NCBI GenBank assembly: GCA_963924555.1
Contig: OZ004592.1
Coordinates: 2,108,001-2,172,000 of the forward strand
DNA: 64,000 nt
Direction of reading: 5' to 3'
From: Crambe crambe
Lineage: Eukaryota > Porifera > Demospongiae > Poecilosclerida > Crambeidae
Shown: in pieces, positions 1 through 9,219 of the stretch
Numbering within the stretch: the first letter of the stretch is position 1
How the letters are laid out: each line of letters opens with the position of its first letter
Position numbers and translations under genes: made by a program
The notes under the pieces: generated by a model
The model's input: only the letters and a program-made list of their open reading frames with translations
What the model was told of the DNA's origin: nothing
Database searches by the model: none

Positions 1-149
1 TGACCATGGAAAATTGGATTTTGTGATTCGAAAACAAAATACATAATTATATAGAGGGTCAATGTACCCCACAAAAATTTCCCACTTGATGATTACAGAG
101 CATCTCTTCAAAAGCCAATGGCTTCTTCCTAACCTAGATTCGTACTCAC

Positions 150-3100
150 CTTTCTTTCTTTTTTTGACCTCTTTCATTCCCTTTCTAGACAGAGATGATA
201 TCCCACTGAACACCAACTTCTTTCCCACAAAGGTAAGTCCTCGCTGATTGATCTCTTCTTCAGGTCCAGAAAAGGAACGAGGGAAACTAGAACTCAGAAA
301 GCATCGTAGGTCAGTTGGAGAAGGCAAAGAAAGGCTGTCTAAGCAGGATATAGTGCCAGACCTGACTACTTCAACTCGTACTGCCACCAAAGAAGTTAAA
401 TGTTTCGAATCGATATCGTATTTCTGAATAGCAGATTGCAAAATGTCATTGGCCGTCAAAGACTTAAGTGAAGAAAACGGGTTCCGAGAAGGAAAGATGG
501 AGGTGATCAACTGATTTAGAGAACTCAACACTTCCCGTGATCTCAATACATAAAACCTGTGGCTTGCTGAAATATCAGTAGACTCTGTGTTAATCATGGT
601 TTCAAGAGAATCATCTGAACTAGAACTTGACTTGTGTTCGTATATCTCACCATTGACTTCCAGCTTGGATTTTTTATGGGGCACATCCACTTCAAACGAT
701 TCTAATGGTCGTTTCTTGCCTCCCAAATCAAATCCAATTCGATGCCTCTTGGACCAGTAACGCACCAACTCCTCCCAAGGGAAGTGGAACGGGGCTGAAA
801 CAAGAAGCTTGCCGTAATTCAGCCGTTTATCCGGAGGCTTCAGCATGTACTGTCTCTCCAACTCTTTCTTTTGCTCAGAATTGTATTGCTCGCCAGCATC
901 TGTGTCTGGAAAATCGCAAGGAAAGTCAAGCACTTGAGACTCAAAGCCACACTTTTGCAGCTCTTCCATTCCACAGGCCCGTGCACCCCTGTAGATGAGG
1001 GAAACCCAGAAAGCCATGGCCCAGTTTTGGGGGAGAATGAGATCCCAACCAACACCCAGTGATCCATTGGTTGGCTGTGAAAGTTTGGAAGCTTTCAGGG
1101 TCTGCTGAATCAGCAGTACTGGAATACGTGGGGCAGAATCACCAAGATTGAGAACAGGTGATTTGATGAGTTTCTCTGATCGCTTGCGATTCAACAAATG
1201 GTCTGGAATTTTAGACTTGGACAGAGAGTCGCATAATGATACGTCCCACAGAGATGAAAAAGAAATTTCTACAGGAAGGTCATTGAGCATGCTAAACGAC
1301 AGGGACGTACCCACAGAACTTGAAGTGCCTGACCCTACAACTCCATTACTCTGATGATAATTGTTGACATCTCTTTCATCGTCATCTTGACTTGATGGAA
1401 CTTCTTCCTCCTCCTCCTCTTCTTCCTCTACACTCAAAGAATTGCTAAAAGCATGCACTCCTCGAGGTTTACGAGGGTAATGACTGGAAACCATGTCTGT
1501 TTTCTTCGAGGGCATGTAAAGACGAGGGTCCTGAACACAGAGACCTATTACAGCTCCCCTTGAGAAATGAGCAGGCCCAGGGGCAGATCTGATAGCTTGA
1601 TAATTTGCAGCCAAGGCATTGAAATGCACATCGAGTGCTGGCTCTAGCTCTCCTGACCACCACTTCACGGCTGGCGGCAGCGAGATCCCCTCATTAATCA
1701 TAAAAGAATCATCCTCACTATCGAAATCATAATCAGACGAGCTTGTTCGACAAATTTCTGAGTCACTCACATTCTCATGTTCCGTACCTGCCTCAGGTGG
1801 TATGTGACCATCGTTCCATGCAGGCTTAAGTGTCTCCATAAGAAGGGCATGAGAACGAGGACCAATCAGACGAAAACGAATGAGGTTACGTGAAGCTATA
1901 CTGACTCTGCTTTGTGAAGAAAATAGGTCATTTTCACTTGCCACTTCGTTTGTTTGGTTGTATAAGTCAATAGCATTCATTAGCTCCGAAAGAACCTGCT
2001 TTTGTGCAGCAGGATGGCACCACACCCACAACTTTGTAACGTTATGCCTGGTGCTAGCAGATTCTCCATTTTCAGAAGCTGGGCTTTTAGGCAGAGGGGC
2101 CTGCCACAGAAACTGCACAGGAGCAATTGCTCCATATGGATATGATCCAGCCTTATAAAGGATAGCCTTCCCCTCCCTCTGGCCTTTAAGGTAGGCTTTC
2201 GCTTGGAGAGTCAATCCTGGGGAAAAAAAAAAAAAGATGATAAATGCCAGATGCCAGATCTTCTTTTCCACACAAGGCAAGGAACTATTTTAATATGGGG
2301 AGGAATAGATTGCAAACTTGCAGAGCACAAGTATTGCCTGGCTCCATAGAGTAAACCATAAACCACAAAGCCATGAAAATTGTGACTTACCTGTGTCGAT
2401 ATCAAAAAGCTGATGGAGACAAGTTATTATAGCTCTTTGCTGTCCAGAGACCTCATTGCAATGGTAATACGAAATATCCTACGGCCAAATATAGCCTTAT
2501 ATTCATTACATCGCCGTTACTATTTTTACTCACTGAGAGGAGACATCCATGTACCAGAGATTTATAAGCTGCTCTTATCCCTTTATCACTGCAGTGCTCA
2601 GCAAGTCGAAAACCATACCTATTGACCATCTTCATCCTCTTTGCATGCCACAGATGTGTCTCTAGCCACATCCACTCGTTCTGCCGTCTCAAGTATTCTT
2701 CGCGTAATGAACTAATCTTCCTCTTCTGCTGTCTGCTAGGTGGCTTCCTCTTCTTTGCTTTATCTTCAGCCTCCATCTTTTAAGTATGGACAATAAAAAC
2801 ATTGCTAAATCATAAACATTAAAATTTCACTTAGGTTATTTGTGGGTGGGGGGTTGGGGGGGGGGGGCAGTACTTATCAATTCACATGAAGACCTAGACA
2901 CAAGTATATTATAGCGACCACAACACAAGTTTATCCTCACTTGTTTGGCTGCAGATTCACGCATATGTCTTGGGAGACGTTTAGGATTGTGGCTCATGGC
3001 TCTTCTTCTCATGTGACGAGGAAGATCTTGAAATGGCCGCTTCCCTCCTCCCTTAGACTCCAATGCTTTCACCATGGCCTTCAACTCAGTAGCACGGGCT

Positions 3101-3486
3101 TCTGCAAAATCCAATACTTGGACTCCTGATGGGCCTTCCCCCAGACCTTACCACACAAAATAAAACAAAACAGAAAAGCTGGCAGAAGCATTCATTAATT
3201 TATGCCACTCACCAATAAAGGACTGGGGTTCATTCTTCAGCCGCCTTTCTCTCCTCTTCTGCTTCCCCGTCTTTGCTTGCTTCTCCCCAGCGCTTGCTTC
3301 GTCACCTTTATCCTTTGAACCCTGATCACCAACTTCAGAATGCTGAGTCATTACTTGGAGCGTATTGTCACTGCTTTTATCACCCTCGCTGCGAAAGGCC
3401 AGTTCTGCTTGCGTGTCACTGTCATGAATAGGAATCACTTCCATATCTGAACTTGCCGCACTAATGCCCGAATCTTTCTCATCCAT
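150..3486 (-). CDS. POP1: Ribonuclease P/MRP subunit POP1, C-terminus beyond window
   Basis: Largest protein subunit of nuclear RNase P and RNase MRP, which process tRNA 5' ends and pre-rRNA. Five exons join in phase: 3486-3213, 3146-2941, 2776-2534, 2451-2391 and 2216-150. All have GT-AG boundaries and the last ends at a GT donor (149-144), so at least one further exon lies left of the window. About 950 residues are visible. POP1 signatures are FAEARATELKAMVKAL, LPRHMRRRAMSHNPKRLPRH, WLETHLWHAKRMKMV and, in the POPLD region, RIPVLLIQQ followed by GVGWDLILPQNWAMAFW. The acidic N-terminal exon (about 90 aa) and a poly-Glu stretch are lineage-specific. The start is taken at the Met at 3486. An in-frame Met at 3525 is the alternative. 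It is divergent to RIDA across a short shared promoter. Confidence 0.93.
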
Positions 3487-3664
3487 GTTGTAGTCCGTCA
3501 GCTTCTTGACATGACATGATACCAACTATCCACGTGGTCGCTTTGGGGGTGTGGCATCTAACCACGCCCTATCTATGGGTACATTGGTTTGGAGACGTCT
3601 AGGGACGAGACTTGGAGTGTTTAAGCATCTCTCTATCAGGAGGACGGTCTCTGAACAACCCAAA
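3487..3664. promoter_or_regulatory. Shared divergent promoter of POP1 and RIDA
   Basis: Only 178 bp separate the presumed POP1 start (3486, minus) from the RIDA start (3665, plus), so both promoters must lie here or overlap the first exons. No TATA box is obvious. A reading frame on the minus strand across 3526-3714 is the shadow of RIDA exon 1. Assignment as a promoter is by position only. Confidence 0.5.
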
Positions 3665-4598
3665 ATGAATATCAAGAGAAAAATTATAAACACCCCTGAC
3701 GCCCCAGCTGCCATAGGAGCTTACAGGTAGCAGATATGCTATTAAAGATCTATGCTGAGATCCAGGCAGTAACTATTTACTTCCTATGTAAACTTGATAA
3801 GTTGGAACCTAGTAAGTCAAATTTAGTAGTTTGCAATTCTGGGAGCAATAATGTCTTGGTGGCCAGCCCAGCAACTTTCAGTGGTCTAGCCGTAGTCCTA
3901 GCCTGAGTATGACATTAGATCAGCTGTTTTACCCTCCAGTTCAAAGTTGTGATAGTATTTTACTTCCTTCTGCAGTCAAGCAGTTCAGGTTGACTACACA
4001 CTTTATCTCTCAGGCCAAATTGGTTTAGATCCCAAGGTAGTTTCTCTGAGTCTTGAGCATACACTATAAACTCTTTAAAAATTCATTAGACAGGGAAGTT
4101 TGTTTCTGATGATGTAGCTGAGCAGACAAAACAGGTGCTGGATAATCTTGGAGCTGTCTTGAAAGCAGCTGGAATATTCTATGGAAACGGTTAGTGATTA
4201 TATTCACGCATGAATATCAGGTCTAATGCAAGTTGACCTACTCTTAGTGATCAAAACGACAGTACTTCTTGCTGATATTAATGATTTCCAAAAAGTGAAT
4301 GATGTTTATGCTAAATGTAAGTTTCAAAATCAAATCAATACTAGCAGGTGAGAATAGTTACAGTACTCTATGATAGTTATTGCTCGCTAATAATTATTGT
4401 ATTACCTACCTTGAAGATTTTACTGTAAACGAACCAGCCAGGGCTGCATTTCAAGCTGCTGCTTTGCCTAAGGTTATTTTTACATTGCATATTTTTATAG
4501 AATAAATTAATGGTGTATGATTGTGTGTATTTGTGTAGGGGGCTAAAGTGGAAATAGAAGCAGTGGCCGTTGTTGGAAATATTACTGATTATAGTTAA
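3665..4598 (+). CDS. RIDA: RidA/YjgF/UK114 reactive intermediate deaminase
   Basis: Enamine/imine deaminase that hydrolyses reactive 2-aminoacrylate-type intermediates released by PLP enzymes. It is a soluble homotrimer. Six small exons join perfectly in phase: 3665-3726, 3976-4036, 4090-4189, 4248-4316, 4417-4472 and 4539-4598, giving 135 aa, the usual family length. Recognisable blocks in order are APAAIGAYSQAV, YLSGQIGLDP, FVSDDVAEQTKQVLDNLGAV, VIKTTVLLADINDF, PARAAFQAAALPKGA and VEIEAVAVVG. The conserved Arg of the substrate pocket is in PARAAF. Introns are 50-250 bp. It is divergent from POP1 and convergent with the next gene, whose stop lies 92 bp beyond. Confidence 0.96.
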
Positions 4599-4690
4599 AT
4601 AATGATGATGTATGAATTCCTTTCGGTCTGTGTAGCATTTAAAGCAATTCCTGGTATAGCTATTAAGTTTAACTTTTTTTGATTCTCTTA

Positions 4691-5682
4691 TCAAGGGCTT
4701 TGTTCTTTAGTACAAAGTTCCATCATTGCTAACTTCTCGTCTTCTAATGTGCTGGGTGTTGGAAGGCCTAGAAAGCTACTGCTGTCACCAGTGTCGGGAT
4801 CATCAGACTCAATTGTCCTAACAGCTTCAGCCAATGAATTCCTTACTATTGTGTGTGATTGTTCCTTCATCATTGTATCTGGATTTTCTTGGAAATCTAT
4901 ATTCTTTTTAGCAGCATGCAGATCTTCCCTCTCTTTGTTGTCCATTTCAAGCACTGTTTCGCATATTGGGACACCTTCAAGGCATATGCTTATGCGTTTT
5001 GCCTTAGCAGTTTGATCTGAGTGCTGATCTATTACAGGTGGACTTGCACTGGGTGTGAGCATACTGCTTCCATTTAAGTGTTCTTTGCATCTTTCTTTGT
5101 CATTCTCAGCATTAGTAGTCTCATTGATGTCTCCGTTCTTAGCCTGCTCAGTCTGTTGCTTTGCGTTATCTAGTCCTTCACGAGTTGCTCTGTTTTCATC
5201 TTGTTCTGTGATGGCGTGTACTGTGACTTTTTTCCCCACTGTAATGGTATTAGCAGGTGACCAATCATTCCTGACATTACTGTGATGACATGGCGATCCA
5301 GTATCTATGATTGCTGTAGAGACACTCTGAATTTCACTTGTGTTATCAACCCCTAAAAAAGTAACAAAGATATCAATTTCACTCGTGTCAATTTGCACCT
5401 TGAATGTGATAAGTGTTATTGTGAAGGAGGTGCTATAAAGCCTATGCAATGGGTAGTTAAAGATCACTTCCTTAGCTGAGAAACGCATCAGGCGTAGCTA
5501 GCTATGATATATTAAATAATTGCTAAGAAGTGAAGTGTCAATTATTATTCTAAAATTTAACTGATAATCTTTTAACTATATCAACCTGAATCAGGTAAGC
5601 TTGCTTCTTCATTGTATTCGTCTCTCTGGTTTGTTCCTCTTGTTATCACTTCTTCTCCAGTTCTTGAAGTGCCACAACCCAT
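4691..5682 (-). CDS. Unknown protein with predicted N-myristoylation signal
   Basis: Two exons, 5682-5586 and 5352-4691, give about 252 aa. The N-terminus MGCGTSR fits the N-myristoylation pattern (Gly2, Ser/Thr at position 6), with Cys3 a possible palmitoylation site, so a membrane-anchored protein is plausible. The rest is hydrophilic, rich in Glu, Asp, Asn, Ser and Thr, with no domain I recognise. It looks intrinsically disordered and ends in a short acidic Ser/Pro stretch (SSFLGLPTPSTLEDEK). A longer frame through the intron begins at a Met at 5488. The spliced model is preferred because it restores a start with a signal and uses a T-rich acceptor, although the donor (GTTGAT) is weak. It starts head-to-head with SRP14, 103 bp away. 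Confidence 0.6.
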
Positions 5683-5785
5683 TTTTCCATTGTTTCTCCA
5701 ATGATCTCGCGGGAAAATTAATTTTCGCGCAAAAAGTAGGCGGGGTAGCTCCAGGTGTGCATTAAATAGAGTTAGCAGGAGCAGG
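5683..5785. promoter_or_regulatory. 103-bp divergent promoter with palindromic E2F-like sites
   Basis: Between the minus-strand start at 5682 and the SRP14 start at 5786. At about 5704-5730 the sequence reads TCTCGCGGGAAAA, then TTAA, then TTTTCGCGC. This places two E2F-type cores (GCGGGAAA and TTTTCGCGC) back to back, beginning with a TCTCGCG motif typical of TATA-less housekeeping promoters. Motifs are read directly. Factor binding is inference. Confidence 0.5.
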
Positions 5786-6411
5786 ATGGTTTTGCTGGAT
5801 AATGATGGGGTAAGTATAGCAATTATAGAGAAAGATAGGGATAATGTTCACTGTATAACTAACAGTTCTTATCAGGACTTACCAAGCTGTTTCAACAAAC
5901 TAGGAATTCTGGATCAGTCTTCCTGACCATGAAGAAGTGTAAGCCCATTCTGTATACTAGCTAGTTCGTTGCTGCAAGGGGTATAGTGTTATTCTCATCT
6001 CTCATCTCTGGGCTTGCTTCAGATAATGGCCAAACAAAGCGTCCACGTCAAGGTTTTAAGAAACGACGCAAGGAAACTGAAGAAACAGAACATAAGAGGC
6101 ATACAAAGAAAGCAGTCTCACCAGAGCCTGATGAAAACCTCTGTCTCATAAGAGCTACAAATGGAAAGAAGAAATTGAGTACAGTAGTGAGTGCTAAGGA
6201 GGTAACAAGATTCCAGTTGGTAAGGGGTTTTTCGTAAACATCTGTTATAATAAAGTGAATAGTGCCTCCCTCCCTCCCTCCCCCATCCCTCCTTCAGGCT
6301 TATGCAAATTTATTGAAAGGTAACCTAGATGGTCTGAAGAAAAGAGACAAAAAAACAGCAAAGGCTGCTGCTGCAAAGGCAAAAAAATCCAGGTCCAAAG
6401 CAGCTGCTTAG
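5786..6411 (+). CDS. SRP14: Signal recognition particle 14 kDa protein
   Basis: SRP14 pairs with SRP9 to bind the Alu domain of SRP RNA and cause elongation arrest. Four exons (5786-5809, 5866-5938, 6023-6219, 6298-6411) join in phase to 135 aa, the family length. Recognisable parts are the start MVLLDNDG, LTKLFQQTRNSGSVFLTMKK, NLCLIRATNGKKKLSTVVSA, then ANLLKGNLDGLKKRDKK and an Ala/Lys-rich tail like that of animal SRP14. The exon 2 acceptor was chosen at 5865 (branch-like CTAAC just upstream) because it keeps frame and restores FLSGLTKLF. A later AG would shift the frame. It converges with the deacetylase gene 79 bp downstream. Confidence 0.96.
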
Positions 6412-6459
6412 ATTTCTATAATTACATCATGAACACTCACACTCAATGCTTTATAATGA

Positions 6460-6480
6460 GATTAAAGTATGCTTTAATAT
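6460..6480. terminator. Palindromic two-way polyadenylation signal
   Basis: Between the convergent SRP14 and deacetylase genes, ATTAAA on the plus strand (6461-6466) and ATTAAA on the minus strand (complement of 6473-6478) form the two arms of a near palindrome. Each lies at the right distance past the stop of its gene, so both 3' ends would overlap. Motif seen; function inferred. Confidence 0.5.
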
Positions 6481-6490
6481 CCATAATTAT

Positions 6491-9091
6491 TTACTCTGTC
6501 TGTTTTGAGTACACTACCTTTCCAGCCACTAGAGTTTTCTCAAGGTTCATTTCTGCATCAAAGAGGAGAAGATCAGCTCTTTTTCCAACTTCCACACTTC
6601 CAATATGACTCAGACCAACTCTCCTGTGTACAAAATGGACCCATTATTAAATTTCCAGTGCATACCTGTCTCCCTTTACGGTGTCCTCTCTCTCTCCACT
6701 TAATTAATCTAGGCACAGTTAACTCTCTAGGCAGGGTTTCATAAAGAGTTTCCACCTCCAAGTCCTCCCACCCCCACCACTCTATAAATGGATGCCTACT
6801 CTTATGTAGAAAGATAAGACAGTGGAGACACCATTGTCATTAGCAGGATTTCATACATTAAGGAGGGAAGTGGATCTGCACATGCAAGTAGTACACAAAA
6901 CATTTTTGCCTAGCCACACCTATTTTTGAGTCCACGCCTACTTTTGAATTGGAAGTGACAACACAACAGTCATTCTATTGTTACACATTAATACACATTA
7001 ATTTCTTGGGGGGGAGGCTCAATGGTATTATACCAGGCCAGGCAAGGTTCTTTCAGAAAAGGCTTCTCTAATAATGCAGAGTCCTGCAGTAAATAGCCCT
7101 ACCTTGCAGGATTTTCAGACAACATGGAGACAGCTCGGCCGGGAGGGACATTGAGAATGTGCACCAAAGAGCAGAATGTGTCGAGTAGAGTGCAGCAGCT
7201 GCCTGCAAGTATGTTCTGCCCTACCAAGGAGAGTGATCTGCAATCATCAGAGACCTTTACTGTACAAAGAAACAATGAAGAGCTAATTAAAGTATGTGTG
7301 CAAACAGTGGAACCACTGGATGTAGACACTTGGAACCTTCTGGTCCTCGTGGTCTTGACTAATACATTTATTATGCAGATTAATACATTTTTAGTAGTCA
7401 GTGAGACAAAAAGTGAGTCCACTTGAAATTCCCAGTTCCACTGACACTATTTCACACTAATGTGACTTACTCTTCCTGTCCACATAATTAACAATGGCGC
7501 CTGGTTTTGGTTCCAAGATGGAATCTGATACGAATATCACATCTTCTGAGTTTCTTGCTTTCAAAACTGTGGATATTACCATTGGATGCCTAAGAATTGG
7601 AGTCATAATTTATTTATTTATTTTTTTTAAGAATTGAAATTTTCTTACACGTGTACTAAATCTCCTATAAGCTCAACAGTGGGTGGGGACACTCCCAAGT
7701 ACTGTGGCTGCTTAGGAAATTGATCACAGAGTCCAAAGTTCACCAGACTAGGTGATCTGCATGAGTGGGGTCGAGACTGAGTTATGATTGCAGCTGTAAT
7801 ACGATCCCTATACCTCACCTGTGATGAAAGGAGCAGACATTGAAGAGGTGAGTGATATGCATTTTACTCTGTTTATTGCATGCCAGAGCTCCTAAGATTT
7901 CGCTTTCTGTGGCAGCTCTATCGTGCCCAAGGGCAGGGACCACACCTCGCTCAACGAGGGCCTTGATTCTCTGGTAGCCCACACCAGCTTCAAGATGGGG
8001 ACTGATAGTCATCATCTTCAAATGAGGGATGGAGTTGATCAGCTCCTCGAAGCCAGCCAATGACATATTGTTGTCAGAAGTTGGCATGGCTCCCAGATCA
8101 TTCACAATGGGACCCTGAATTTTGAAGCATAACTTTTCTTTGTGGAAACACTATATTATCATCCCTGTCATACCACAACATGTTCCCACCAGATAGATAT
8201 GCATTTCACATTAATTACAGATCTCAGGTGATTACCTCAGCATGTATTCCTTCCAAGATGGCGCCCTTTCCTTTCTTGCCCACACACTGACTCAGATGTG
8301 ACAGTATGGCAGTCGTCTTTTCTGGGCACTCCTTTGGGAAAATGACAGTAGCCAGAAAAGAAGTGGTACCTTGGCTGGGAAACACCTGCTGTGTGTGCTC
8401 TAGATTGATATACACCATCATCATGTACTGGCCATTGTTAGACCATTTCAAGACAATCAAACTATCAGAGTTGAATAGAGTAGAGCTCTCCAATCAAATT
8501 GGATCTCTTAGACTAGATCTGCTATTTGCTGATGTATGGTAACTAGGGCACTATACAAACCTGGATGTTGCCAAAAGTCCAGTACATCCTCACTTCCACC
8601 TACAGTCATGCATTAGCAGTGATTGAAAAGGGAAATGCTTGCATGATAGAAAGACTAAGTCTATGTAGTGCAAAACAATAGTACTACCCCAATCATGTAG
8701 TGTATGGAGAATGCAGGGCTATGCATGATCGCATAATCATACACCCCATTACATCCCATTTCATCTCATTATGGATAACTGAATTTGATTACGTTCACTT
8801 ATGCACAAGAGGTATAAAGATTAGAGGAGTATAGATTTGGGAGGAGGTAGTGCAGGAGGGAGCATGCACATATACATATGTATGCTCACCTATTCCATGT
8901 GTGTGGATGTCAATGAAGCCAGGTGAGACAAGGTGAGCAGAAAGTGGCTGTTGTGAAGATTTCAAGTCCAATGGCTGCTTCCTGTGAATGCCTGTGATAA
9001 CCTCACCATCCACTGTCAGGAAGAAAGGGCCCTGCTCTAACTGCCCTCCTGGAACCACCAGTAATTCACACTGTATCACCACCACCACCAT
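6491..9091 (-). CDS. AMDHD2: N-acetylglucosamine-6-phosphate deacetylase homologue
   Basis: Amidohydrolase that deacetylates GlcNAc-6-phosphate to glucosamine-6-phosphate in amino-sugar recycling. Eight exons, all in phase: 9091-8890, 8599-8561, 8399-8236, 8114-7819, 7756-7649, 7589-7471, 7259-7103 and 6623-6491, giving 405 aa (human is about 409). Landmarks are PGFIDIHTHG (about residue 62), the metal-ligand Glu in GIHAEGP, ALGHD (about 199), HITHLFN (about 224), the catalytic Asp in FVSDSI, and a C-terminal ADLLLFD beta-strand block. HTHG and GHD replace the usual QINGG and GHS of vertebrate AMDHD2, so this is a divergent subclass and the substrate is inferred. The acceptor of exon 3 was fixed by phase. 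It is divergent from the tetraspanin gene. Confidence 0.85.
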
Positions 9092-9219
9092 AGCAACTCT
9101 CCTTTGACCCCTAGTCTAGATTTGTGGGCGGATCTAATATTTATTTTGCGGGGGCGGAAACTATAAGAGAGCTTGGATAGCCTGGAGCTAAGTTGAAAGA
9201 GCCACCAGGTAGATTTGAG
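9092..9219. promoter_or_regulatory. Divergent promoter, deacetylase/tetraspanin
   Basis: The 128 bp between the two starts must serve both genes. It holds a GC-rich stretch (GGGGGCGG near 9150) and no clear TATA box. Called by position only. Confidence 0.4.

Noticed and set aside
3526..3714. Minus-strand frame with an apparent signal peptide
   Set aside because: It is the complement of RIDA exon 1, which is fixed by a perfect six-exon model. No continuation in frame.
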